From assembly GCA_005791685.1 (NCBI GenBank), contig SXVG01000034.1, forward strand, positions 1-14,289: DNA of 14,289 nt, read 5' to 3'. Source of the stretch: Methylotenera sp. (GTDB lineage Bacteria; Pseudomonadota; Gammaproteobacteria; Burkholderiales; Methylophilaceae). The notes beneath the pieces were generated by a model. It saw only the letters and a program-made list of their open reading frames with translations, was not told the DNA's origin and ran no database searches. The stretch's first letter is position 1. Each line of letters opens with the position of its first letter. The position numbers and the translations under genes were made by a program. Of the stretch, positions 7,718-14,140 are shown piece after piece.

Positions 7718-8491
7718 ATGAACGCAACGACCAGCAATCAGCCAGCATGGACACGTGAAGAATTCGAGGAAAAATTACGTGAGAAGGGCAAGGGCTACCA
7801 TATATACCATCCTATCCATGTCTTGATGTATGAGGGCAAGCTCAGTCAGGCGCAGATGCAGGCTTGGGTGGCCAATCGTTATTACTATCAAATCGCCATT
7901 CCCATGAAAGACGCCGCCATCCTGTCTAATTGCCCAGACCGTGAGATACGTCGTGGTTGGATACAACGTATATTTGATCACGATGGCAGTGGTCAAATTG
8001 CCGAGGGTGGCGAGGGTGGCATAGAGGCTTGGATACATTTGGGGGCGGCGGTGGGCTTAAGTCGTGAGGACGTCACCTCCTTGAAATTGGTCGCCCCTGG
8101 CACCTTCTTTGCGGTGGATGCCTACATTAATTTTGCTAAGCAACGTTCATGGCAAGAGTCGGTTTGTTCGTCTTTAACCGAGCTGTTCGCTCCGCATATC
8201 CACCAGCAACGGATAGATTCATGGCCCGATATGTATCCTTGGATAGATAAACAAGGCATGCAGTATTTCAAAAACCGCTTAACCCAAGCGCGCCGGGATG
8301 TGGAGCAAGGCCTGGCCGTCACCTTGGATTATTTTGGGCAAACCCGCGCCTTGCAAGAACGGGCGCTGGAGATATTGCAGTTTAAACTGAATGTGTTGTG
8401 GGTGATGGCCGACGCCATTATGTTGCAAAGCACGGACATCAAGGTAGAAGGCCGTGATTACCTACGTCAACCGGTCATGCAAGTTAGTTAA
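7718..8491 (+). CDS. pqqC: Pyrroloquinoline-quinone synthase PqqC
   Basis: PqqC performs the last step: ring closure and an eight-electron oxidation by O2 without any bound metal or cofactor. The 257-residue protein is all-helical in this family (TENA/THI-4-like fold). Aligning by eye to the Klebsiella enzyme, the active-site set is intact: H28, R54, K64, H88 in FDHDG, E155, H162, Y183, R187 and K223. Characteristic blocks are FEEKLREKGKGYH, WVANRYYYQ and SSLTELFAPHIHQ. AGGAG (7706-7710) sits 7 bp before the ATG and overlaps the pqqB stop, so translation is tightly linked. The gene is separate from pqqD; in some methylotrophs the two are fused. All residues needed for activity appear present. 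Confidence 0.97.
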   Translation: MNATTSNQPAWTREEFEEKLREKGKGYHIYHPIHVLMYEGKLSQAQMQAWVANRYYYQIAIPMKDAAILSNCPDREIRRGWIQRIFDHDGSGQIAEGGEGGIEAWIHLGAAVGLSREDVTSLKLVAPGTFFAVDAYINFAKQRSWQESVCSSLTELFAPHIHQQRIDSWPDMYPWIDKQGMQYFKNRLTQARRDVEQGLAVTLDYFGQTRALQERALEILQFKLNVLWVMADAIMLQSTDIKVEGRDYLRQPVMQVS

Positions 8492-8500
8492 CGAGGGCGC

Positions 8501-8785
8501 ATGATGAGTGTTTCCATACTAGAGCAAGACGTGTATACGCTGGCTCCGCACCATCGCTTTCAATGGGAAGAGGCGCAGCAAAACTACGTGATACTTTTTC
8601 CTGAAGGCATGGTCAAGTTGCACGGCGGCGCCGGGGAAGTCATCAAACGATTGGATGGCAAGGCGAGCGTGGCCGACGTGGTGGCCGATTTAAAAGCCTG
8701 CTTCCCCGATGCTAGCAACATAGAAGCCGACATTATTGGCATGTTTGAGCTGGCCGTAAGCAAAGCTTGGTTACGTAAGCTTTAG
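8501..8785 (+). CDS. pqqD: PQQ biosynthesis chaperone PqqD
   Basis: PqqD is a small RiPP-recognition protein (winged-helix RRE fold) that binds the PqqA peptide and delivers it to the radical SAM enzyme PqqE. The frame encodes 94 residues, typical for the family. Family blocks are HHRFQWEEAQQNYVILFPEGMVKL (17-40 region), LDGKASVADVVADL, and the C-terminal AVSKAWL. Two ATG codons stand in tandem at 8501 and 8504. The ribosome site GAGGG (8493-8497) is 3 bp from the first and 6 bp from the second, so the second is probably the true start and the protein is 93 residues. It lies 9 bp after pqqC and 36 bp before its partner gene pqqE. Confidence 0.95.
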   Translation: MMSVSILEQDVYTLAPHHRFQWEEAQQNYVILFPEGMVKLHGGAGEVIKRLDGKASVADVVADLKACFPDASNIEADIIGMFELAVSKAWLRKL

Positions 8786-8821
8786 TGCGATGAGCGCGGC
8801 CTTAAATTTAGGAGTAGCAAG

Positions 8822-10051
8822 ATGACACAAGCTTCATTAGGTGAATCCGTGGTGCAGAAGACCGTGCATGCGCAACAAAATAATGGCGTGGCGGCCTCGC
8901 TGACCCATACCCAACCACTGTGGTTATTAGCCGAGGTCACCTATCGCTGCCCATTGCATTGTGCTTTTTGCTATAACCCCACCGATTACGATAAACACAC
9001 ACAAAATGAATTGACTACCGAGCAATGGCTGCAAGCCTTGCGTGATGCGCGTAAGTTAGGCGCGATACAACTGGGTATTTCAGGGGGGGAACCTTTGCTG
9101 CGCGATGACATTGAAGACATCGTGATTGAAGCCAAAAAGCTAGGGTATTACAGCAACTTAATTACTTCCGGGGTGGGCTTGACGGAAAAACGCATACTGG
9201 CGTTTAAAGAAGGTGGTTTGGACCACATACAATTGTCCATGCACGACATCACCGAAGAGATTAATAATTTCATTACCAACACCAAAACCTTTGAATTGAA
9301 GAAAAAAGTAGCCGCCATGATTAAAAGCCATGGCTATCCCATGGTGCTCAATGTGGTCATACACCGCTACAACATCGGCCATATGCGTGAAATTCTAGAG
9401 ATGGCAGAAGCCTTGGGCGCGGATTACATAGAGTTGGCCAATACGCAGTATTACGGCTGGTCTTTGGTCAATCGCAGCCAATTAATGCCCAGCAAAGAAC
9501 AGGTGGATGAAGCCGAGGCCATCACCAATACGTTTAGGGCTAATCCAAATAATAAAATGAAGATTTTCTTCGTGGTGCCGGATTATTTCTCTGAGCGTCC
9601 GAAAAAATGCATGAACGGCTGGGGTGAAGTGTTCATGATAGTCACCGCCAATGGCGATGTCTTGCCTTGTCACTCGGCGCGCGTGTTACCCAATATGCGT
9701 TTCCCTAATGTGCGTGATACCGATTTAGCCTATGCCTGGCAAGATTCGCCGGCCTTTAACCAGTATCGCGGTGACGCTTGGATGAAAGAGCCTTGTCGCA
9801 GTTGCGCTGAAAAAGACAAGGATTTGGGCGGTTGCCGTTGTCAAGCCTTCTTGTTGGCCGGCGATGCCGAGGCGGCCGATCCGGTTTGCAGTAAGTCGCC
9901 ACACCGGCATTTAATCGATCAGGCTATTTTGGATGCCAAGAATCCACAGTCGCTAGCGCAGCCCATCGTGTTTCGTAACGATAAAAATTCCAAGAAAATC
10001 ATTGCCGGTGAGTTGGCTGACCGCGTCCAGCCATTTCATGCTTTACCTTAA
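8822..10051 (+). CDS. pqqE: PqqA peptide cyclase PqqE (radical SAM/SPASM)
   Basis: PqqE uses S-adenosylmethionine and an iron-sulfur cluster to form the carbon-carbon bond between the Glu and Tyr side chains of PqqA, with PqqD as partner. The protein has 409 residues, slightly longer than the usual 370-390 because of a 30-residue N-terminal lead-in and a C-terminal extension after the last cysteine. The radical SAM motif is C43-x3-C47-x2-C50 in YRCPLHCAFCYNP, followed by the SAM-binding GISGGEPLLR (85-94). The SPASM domain has cysteines at 263, 283, 325, 328, 338, 340 and 356, the set expected for two auxiliary clusters. AGGAG (8810-8814) lies 7 bp before the ATG. An intrinsic terminator follows the stop, marking the end of the pqq operon. 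Confidence 0.97.
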   Translation: MTQASLGESVVQKTVHAQQNNGVAASLTHTQPLWLLAEVTYRCPLHCAFCYNPTDYDKHTQNELTTEQWLQALRDARKLGAIQLGISGGEPLLRDDIEDIVIEAKKLGYYSNLITSGVGLTEKRILAFKEGGLDHIQLSMHDITEEINNFITNTKTFELKKKVAAMIKSHGYPMVLNVVIHRYNIGHMREILEMAEALGADYIELANTQYYGWSLVNRSQLMPSKEQVDEAEAITNTFRANPNNKMKIFFVVPDYFSERPKKCMNGWGEVFMIVTANGDVLPCHSARVLPNMRFPNVRDTDLAYAWQDSPAFNQYRGDAWMKEPCRSCAEKDKDLGGCRCQAFLLAGDAEAADPVCSKSPHRHLIDQAILDAKNPQSLAQPIVFRNDKNSKKIIAGELADRVQPFHALP

Positions 10052-10089
10052 ATCAAATTAGCCCAAAGACAGTAGATTGTGGTTAAATT

Positions 10090-10128
10090 AAACGCGCTCG
10101 ATTAAGCATGGCTGGTCGGCGCGTTTTT
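10090..10128 (+). terminator. Intrinsic terminator at the end of the pqq operon
   Basis: AAACGCGC (10090-10097) pairs perfectly with GCGCGTTT (10119-10126), and the T-run continues to 10128 (TTTTT, then C, then TTT). The 21-nt loop contains a minor AGC/GCT mini-stem. It lies about 40 bp after the pqqE stop and ends only 15 bp before the next start codon, leaving no room for a promoter after it. The gene downstream must rely on read-through or on a promoter inside the pqqE-terminator interval. Confidence 0.75.
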
Positions 10129-10143
10129 CTTTGAGAGTATTGC

Positions 10144-11328
10144 ATGGCTAAATCTTCTACCTTCACGCTGACCTTGGTACTGGCTAGCTTGGCTGCACTG
10201 GCACCGTTTGCCATAGACACCTATTTGCCGGCTTTCCCTAGTCTGGAATTGGCATTATTGGCTACGCCGGTAGAATTGCAGCAAAGCTTAACTTTTTATT
10301 TGCTGCCTTACGCTTTAATGACTTTGTGGCACGGTGCCATCTCCGATGCTATAGGGCGCCTCACCACCATTAAATGGGGTTTGGGCGTTTTTGTCTTGGC
10401 CTCCATAGGCTGTGCTTTTGCCAGCAATGTCGAGACGCTGTGGTTTTTTCGCATACTGCAAGGTTTGTCGGGTGGTGCGGGTAACGTGGTGGCGCGCGCC
10501 ATGGTGCGGGATTTGTTTGCAGGCCCGCAAGCGCAACGGGTGATGGCCAGCGTGCAAATGTTGTTCGGTATCGCACCAGCGGTGGCACCTATCATAGGCG
10601 GTTTTCTGCTGGGCATACATTGGCAGGCTATTTTTATCTTTTTGGCTTTGTACGCGGCCTTGAGCTTATGGGCGGCCATGCGTTATTTACCGGAAACCAT
10701 GCCTAAAGCTAAGCGTTTGCCACTGTCCGCCAAGCAGGTGTTAAGTGACTACCGTATTGTTTTTAGCGATAGGGAATTTAATTTAGTGGTGTTGGCTTCT
10801 GCGGCTAATTTTGCTGGATTTTTTATCTATGTGTTAGCCAGTCCGGTCTTTTTGCTTAAACATTTGGGCTTAAGCGATCAGCAATTTGGCTATATGTTTA
10901 TACCCACGGTCTGTGGCATGGTGTTAGGCTCGTATTTAGCCAAGCGTGCAGCCGGCGTCTACACGCAGCAGCACGTGGTAAAAGTGGCTTACGCGTGGAT
11001 GGCGGTCATGGCGCTGGCCAATCTGCAGGTGTGCTTTATGCTGCCAGCGACGCCACTTTATAATATTTTGCCGATAGCTTTATTTAACGTGGGCATGGCT
11101 TTGGCCATGCCCATACTGTCTTTGGCGGCGCTGGATAGGCATGCAAGAATACGCGGCACTGCTGCTTCTGGCCAAGCGTTTATACAAATGCTGTTGTCTG
11201 CCATTTCAGCCGCTATCATCGTGCCATGGCTGTGGTTTTCGCCCATGGGTTTGGCCATGGCCATGGCCGCGTATTTAATTTTCAGCTACTTGATATTAAA
11301 GCGCAGCGTGTTGTGGCTCAAAAACTAA
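10144..11328 (+). CDS. MFS multidrug efflux transporter, Bcr/CflA family
   Basis: A 394-residue inner-membrane protein with about 12 hydrophobic helices, the standard length for the DHA1 drug:H+ antiporters of the Bcr/CflA group. TM1 contains FAIDTYLPAFPS (22-33), the family's typical acidic residue and Y-L-P signature. Motif A is GAISDAIGR (64-72) in the first cytoplasmic loop. ARAMVRDLF (118-126) is strongly characteristic of Bcr-type exporters, and the antiporter motif C is GIAPAVAPIIGG (142-153). The family exports bicyclomycin, chloramphenicol, sulfonamides or small peptides; the substrate here cannot be told. The ribosome site is a weak GAGAG 6 bp before the ATG. Sitting just behind the pqq terminator, it is probably not part of PQQ synthesis, although a role in export cannot be excluded. 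Confidence 0.9.
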   Translation: MAKSSTFTLTLVLASLAALAPFAIDTYLPAFPSLELALLATPVELQQSLTFYLLPYALMTLWHGAISDAIGRLTTIKWGLGVFVLASIGCAFASNVETLWFFRILQGLSGGAGNVVARAMVRDLFAGPQAQRVMASVQMLFGIAPAVAPIIGGFLLGIHWQAIFIFLALYAALSLWAAMRYLPETMPKAKRLPLSAKQVLSDYRIVFSDREFNLVVLASAANFAGFFIYVLASPVFLLKHLGLSDQQFGYMFIPTVCGMVLGSYLAKRAAGVYTQQHVVKVAYAWMAVMALANLQVCFMLPATPLYNILPIALFNVGMALAMPILSLAALDRHARIRGTAASGQAFIQMLLSAISAAIIVPWLWFSPMGLAMAMAAYLIFSYLILKRSVLWLKN

Positions 11329-11341
11329 ACAGGCTGCTCGA

Positions 11342-11370
11342 TTGTGAGTTGCTTGGGCGCGGTGTATAGT
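11342..11370 (+). promoter_or_regulatory. Sigma-70-type promoter for the yqjD-like operon
   Basis: TTGTGA (11342-11347) and TATAGT (11365-11370) are separated by 17 bp, a near-consensus pair. Predicted transcription starts around 11377, about 30 bp before the ATG at 11407, which has a full AAGGAG ribosome site (11395-11400). The position within the 78-bp gap after the exporter gene makes this a good candidate, though it is not tested. Confidence 0.55.
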
Positions 11371-11406
11371 CATTCTATGTCTAGCCTATTTTAGAAGGAG
11401 TCAAAA

Positions 11407-11721
11407 ATGGAAGCGAACAGCAAGCAATTCAATGAAGACCAATTAATTAAGGACTTCAAGTCGGTATTGACCGACTTGGAAGATTTGTTGCAAGTTACGG
11501 CCAATACCGGTGGCGAAAAATTGGGTGAGATTAGAGCCAAAGCCGAGACCTCCTTGGGTGCAGTCAAAGCGACCATGGCAGATGCGCCAGCAACGCTATT
11601 GAATAAAACCAAAGAAGCCGCCGCGTTGGCGGACGATTATGTGCAAGACAACCCTTGGCGATCCATAGGCTTGGCGGCCAGTGTGGGCTTGGTTGTCGGT
11701 TTGCTCATCAGTCGCCGTTAG
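11407..11721 (+). CDS. DUF883 family (ElaB/YqjD-like) tail-anchored membrane protein
   Basis: A 104-residue protein with the DUF883 layout. A charged, alpha-helical, coiled-coil-like region (1-80) is followed by the family mark DNPWRSIG (81-88) and one C-terminal membrane segment (about 85-102) ending in the positive SRR. In E. coli the relatives YqjD, ElaB and YgaM are tail-anchored inner-membrane proteins made in stationary phase. YqjD has been reported to bind ribosomes and may help quiet translation. A similar role is inferred by family only. AAGGAG is 6 bp before the ATG, and a good promoter lies upstream. It heads a set of three small genes in the same order as E. coli yqjD-yqjE-yqjK, which supports the assignment. 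Confidence 0.9.
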   Translation: MEANSKQFNEDQLIKDFKSVLTDLEDLLQVTANTGGEKLGEIRAKAETSLGAVKATMADAPATLLNKTKEAAALADDYVQDNPWRSIGLAASVGLVVGLLISRR

Positions 11722-11727
11722 TTGCTC

Positions 11728-12114
11728 ATGATGCCCAACACCGATCAGAAAGCTGGTTTATTGGATTCCTTGGCGAAGTTGGCGGCTGGCTTGGTCGCCA
11801 TCGTCCATACTCGACTAGAGCTGCTGTCTACCGATATAGAAGAAGAGCGTGAGCACATTTTATCCTTGCTTAAATGGTCGTTCATTTCACTATTTTTTAT
11901 AATGTTAGGCCTGCTGTTGAGTGCGGTATTGCTGATAGTGGCCTTGTGGGAAAGCTACCGCTTAAGTGCTATCGCGGCCTTGGCAGGATTTTTTTTGCTG
12001 GCAGGCGCGCTCACTTGGTATTGGGCCAAGCGTAAAGCCCGTGCCAAGCCCAGGCTGTTTTTTTCTAGCTTATTGGAACTGGATAAAGACCGGCAACACC
12101 TCGATGGGTCTTAA
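11728..12114 (+). CDS. YqjE-like membrane protein (phage holin superfamily III)
   Basis: A 128-residue protein of the YqjE / holin_3_6 type. It has an amphipathic N-terminal helix including ARLELLS-like HTRLELLSTDIEEE (27-40), two membrane helices (about 51-73 and 80-99), then a basic KRKARAKPR patch (101-109) and a short cytoplasmic tail. Despite the family name, chromosomal copies next to yqjD are not phage lysis genes. Their role is unknown and a membrane-stress function is a guess. Tandem ATGs are at 11728 and 11731; an in-frame TTG directly after the previous stop (11722) is also possible. No strong ribosome site is visible, so coupling to the upstream gene, which ends 6 bp earlier, is likely. 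Confidence 0.85.
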   Translation: MMPNTDQKAGLLDSLAKLAAGLVAIVHTRLELLSTDIEEEREHILSLLKWSFISLFFIMLGLLLSAVLLIVALWESYRLSAIAALAGFFLLAGALTWYWAKRKARAKPRLFFSSLLELDKDRQHLDGS

Positions 12115-12126
12115 TTGGGCTGGCAG

Positions 12127-12417
12127 ATGAACAGTAGTTTGCTCAAATTAGCAAAACGACGGCAACGCTTGGTCGCCAAAGCACAAGTGCAAAGAGTGGC
12201 TTTGGCTGAAGCGTTTAATGCCTGGCGCAAGCCCATCAGCATGCTGGATTATGGCCTGAACATTTGGCACTACCTTAAACAACATCCTATGCTGGTGGCC
12301 AGTGGCAGCACGGCTTTATTCTCCATGCTCAAGCCCAACGCCCTGACTAAATGGTTGCAGCGTGGCTTGCTGGCTTGGCAACTATTGGGCAAACTTAGCA
12401 AAAAATTTAAATCGTAA
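12127..12417 (+). CDS. YqjK-like small protein
   Basis: A 96-residue, very basic protein that fits the third position of a yqjD-yqjE-yqjK set. The N-terminus is rich in Arg, Lys and Gln (KLAKRRQRLVAKAQVQR), the usual look of YqjK-family proteins. The middle has a helix around YGLNIWHYLKQHP, and a hydrophobic stretch HPMLVASGSTALFSML may touch the membrane. The end is LGKLSKKFKS. The start is set at the ATG at 12127; an in-frame TTG at 12115, directly after the previous stop, would add four residues. Only a weak GGCAG ribosome site is present, so coupling with the upstream gene is likely. Function is not known; the family call rests on position and composition more than on motifs. Confidence 0.7.
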   Translation: MNSSLLKLAKRRQRLVAKAQVQRVALAEAFNAWRKPISMLDYGLNIWHYLKQHPMLVASGSTALFSMLKPNALTKWLQRGLLAWQLLGKLSKKFKS

Positions 12418-12449
12418 TGGGCTGTGCGTAATAGCGACTGTACTAACAA

Positions 12450-12465
12450 AACTTAAACCTAAGTT
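12450..12465 (+). repeat. Inverted repeat AACTTA-N4-TAAGTT upstream of the AI-2E gene
   Basis: AACTTA (12450-12455), loop AACC, and TAAGTT (12460-12465) form a perfect 6-bp inverted repeat in the 83-bp gap before the AI-2E family gene. It is A/T-rich and followed by AAATCA rather than a T-run, so it is not a terminator. An operator or a weak RNA stem are both possible. Confidence 0.4.
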
Positions 12466-12473
12466 AAATCAAC

Positions 12474-12494
12474 AAGGAGCCGGTCGCGACCGGC
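12474..12494 (+). promoter_or_regulatory. Ribosome site followed by a 16-bp perfect palindrome
   Basis: AAGGAG (12474-12479) is a near-ideal Shine-Dalgarno sequence but lies 21 bp from the ATG at 12501, too far for normal initiation. The space is filled by GCCGGTCGCGACCGGC (12479-12494), a perfect palindrome that in RNA can fold as a 6-bp G/C stem with a CGCG loop. Folding would bring AAGGA to about 6 nt from the ATG. An in-frame TAA directly before the ATG rules out an earlier start. It may instead be a DNA operator. Confidence 0.55.
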
Positions 12495-12500
12495 ATTTAA

Positions 12501-13574
12501 ATGATGCGTGAGCAAAAAAATAAATCACTAGAGCCGGTGGTGGATTTCGACTGGGGCTCCAAGAGTCACGTGCAAACCTTGGTCATGATGATGGTGACCG
12601 TATTGGGCATCTATTTGTGCTATCAAATGGCCTTGCCATTTTTGGCCGTGCTGGTCTGGGCATTGACCTTGGCGGTGTTGTTTAACCCCATGCAAGGCTA
12701 TTTAGAGGCTAAGTTAAAATCGGCCGGTTTAGCGGCGTCCATTTCCGTGTTGATCATAGGTCTGATTGTGGTGATTCCGGCGGTATTTGTCGGTCAGCAA
12801 TTGTTGTTTCAGGCGGTAAAAGGTGCGCAGTCCATAGAGGTGAAGCTTAGCTCCGGTGAATGGCAGCGGAAATTAGAAGCGCAACCGCAATTGGCCCCGG
12901 TGCTAAAAAAAATCGAGCAGCGCGTGGACTTTCCTGGGGCGGCTGCCGCCTTCACCAAATGGGTGAATACCAGTGCTGCGGACATAGTCAAAGCCTCGGC
13001 CGTGCAAATATTGGGTTTGTGCTTAATCTTTTACGTGTTATTTTTCTTTTTGCGAGACAGGCAATTAATTTTGCGCGCCATGGCGCTGCGATCGCCACTG
13101 TCGCAGGCGCAAATGGACGGCCTTTATCAGCGCATAGGCGACACCATCCATGCCACCGTCTACGGCACCTTTGCCGTGGCTTCGGTGCAAGGTTTGTTAG
13201 GCGGTTTGATGTTCTGGTGGCTGGGTTTGCCTGCCCCCTTGCTGTGGGGTTTGATCATGGGCTTGTTGGCCGTGGTGCCAATGTTGGGCGCCTTCGTTAT
13301 CTGGGCGCCAGCGGCCCTCTTTTTGCTGATAGAAGGGGCTTGGCAAGATGCACTAACGCTGACTTTATGGGGCATGTTGGTGGTGGGTAGCATAGATAAT
13401 TTGCTAAGGCCGGTTTTGGTTGGCGACAGACTGAGCTTGCACACGGTGTTGATGTTTTTATCGGTGGTTGGCGGTTTACTGGTGTTTGGTCCGGTAGGCT
13501 TGATTTTAGGCCCAGTCATACTGGTCATCAGCATGGCTTTGTTAGAGTTTTGGAGCATTAGAAATGCCACTTAA
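12501..13574 (+). CDS. AI-2E family transporter (PF01594-type permease)
   Basis: A 357-residue inner-membrane protein with the AI-2E layout. Two close N-terminal membrane helices (about 27-62) are followed by a third (78-98), a soluble segment with amphipathic helices (about 100-160), and then four or five further helices. The C-terminal half carries the family blocks around NLLRPVLVGDRLSLHT and VFGPVGLILGPVIL. The family was named for TqsA/YdiK-type proteins thought to export autoinducer-2, but several members are now known as Na+/H+ antiporters or have no known substrate, so export of AI-2 should not be assumed. ATG 12501 is followed by a second ATG codon. The leader has an odd ribosome site interrupted by a palindrome. 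No clear terminator follows. Confidence 0.9.
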   Translation: MMREQKNKSLEPVVDFDWGSKSHVQTLVMMMVTVLGIYLCYQMALPFLAVLVWALTLAVLFNPMQGYLEAKLKSAGLAASISVLIIGLIVVIPAVFVGQQLLFQAVKGAQSIEVKLSSGEWQRKLEAQPQLAPVLKKIEQRVDFPGAAAAFTKWVNTSAADIVKASAVQILGLCLIFYVLFFFLRDRQLILRAMALRSPLSQAQMDGLYQRIGDTIHATVYGTFAVASVQGLLGGLMFWWLGLPAPLLWGLIMGLLAVVPMLGAFVIWAPAALFLLIEGAWQDALTLTLWGMLVVGSIDNLLRPVLVGDRLSLHTVLMFLSVVGGLLVFGPVGLILGPVILVISMALLEFWSIRNAT

Positions 13575-13643
13575 CAGCGCTTGTGCTGGATTATCCCATA
13601 GAGGCAATAGGGCTTTATTTTAAGCTTAATTAGTTGTTTCTTG

Positions 13644-13674
13644 TTGGTTTGCCTGCAAGGTATTGGGTTATAAT
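13644..13674 (+). promoter_or_regulatory. Promoter candidate for the nuo operon
   Basis: A perfect -10 box TATAAT (13669-13674) lies 19 bp downstream of TTGGTT (13644-13649). The spacing is a little long, and a weaker TTGCCT at 13649 is too close. Predicted transcription starts near 13681, leaving a leader of about 95 nt before the nuoA GTG. The strong -10 in the 202-bp gap before nuoA makes this the best candidate. The remainder of the gap (13575-13643) shows no gene or terminator. Confidence 0.55.
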
Positions 13675-13690
13675 GGCGGCTCAAAGAAGC

Positions 13691-13783
13691 ATGGTTTTAA
13701 GCGCGCCAGTCATTCATTTAAAGCGCCGGACCCATGTTTTCAAAAGGTTTTTAGTGATAGGGTTTGGGGCTGGTCAGTGTTAG
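13691..13783 (+). other. Possible upstream reading frame overlapping the nuoA start
   Basis: An ATG at 13691 opens a 30-codon frame (start MVLSAPVIHL, end FGAGQC) that stops with TAG at 13781-13783. Its last codons overlap the nuoA GTG start by 7 bp in a different frame. It is purine-preceded (AAAGAAGC) and lies just after the predicted transcription start. I do not recognise the peptide; it may be chance or a leader that couples translation to nuoA. Confidence 0.3.
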
Positions 13784-14133
13784 AAAACTACTTTCCGATA
13801 TTGTTGTTTATTCTCGTGGGCTTGGCGGTCGGTGTCGGCCCTCTTTTATTAGGCTTGTTGGTCGCTCCACACAAGCCGGATGCTGCAAAAAATTCCCCTT
13901 ACGAATGTGGTTTCGAGGCGTTTGAAGACGCACGCATGCGCTTTGATGTGCGCTATTACTTGGTGGCGATACTGTTCATTTTATTCGATTTAGAGATTGC
14001 CTTTCTATTTCCTTGGGCAGTGGTGCTGCAAGAGATAGGCTTGTTTGGCTTTGTCGCCATGCTGATGTTTTTAGCGGTGCTGGTCATAGGCTTCATCTAC
14101 GAATGGAAAAAAGGTGCCCTAGAGTGGGATTAA
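13777..14133 (+). CDS. nuoA: NADH-quinone oxidoreductase subunit A
   Basis: NuoA is a three-helix membrane subunit of respiratory complex I, near the junction of the membrane and peripheral arms, where it helps link quinone reduction to proton pumping. Starting at GTG 13777 gives 118 residues, the family norm, and the N-terminus LENYFPILLFILVG aligns with known NuoA starts. A longer in-frame opening from TTG 13663 would overlap the promoter and adds 38 residues unlike the family, so it is rejected. The conserved loop SPYECGFE (40-47) and the motif FDLEIAFLFPW (70-80), with functionally important acidic residues D71 and E73, are intact. The end YEWKKGALEWD is typical of beta-type and similar sequences. 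The ribosome site is poor (GGGG about 7-10 bp upstream). nuoB follows after 7 bp. Confidence 0.96.
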   Translation: MLENYFPILLFILVGLAVGVGPLLLGLLVAPHKPDAAKNSPYECGFEAFEDARMRFDVRYYLVAILFILFDLEIAFLFPWAVVLQEIGLFGFVAMLMFLAVLVIGFIYEWKKGALEWD

Positions 14134-14140
14134 GTCTGCG

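Noticed and set aside
11728..12114. Holin-like protein as evidence of a prophage
   Set aside because: It sits in a yqjD-yqjE-yqjK arrangement with no phage genes, integrase or attachment repeats around it; the holin name is only a family label.
12860..13390. 176-codon open frame inside the AI-2E gene in another frame
   Set aside because: It has an Arg/His/Gly-rich composition typical of an out-of-frame reading, and the overlapping frame matches a known family throughout.
13575..13640. Possible terminator (CAGC...GCTG, or CCC...GGG before CTTTATTTT) or tRNA after the AI-2E gene
   Set aside because: Stems are only 3-4 bp, and no cloverleaf or CCA-like end could be found, although tRNA-Leu often precedes nuoA in related bacteria.
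13663..13776. Longer NuoA reading starting from a TTG at 13663
   Set aside because: The extra 38 residues overlap a strong TATAAT box and do not resemble NuoA; the GTG at 13777 gives the usual 118-residue protein.
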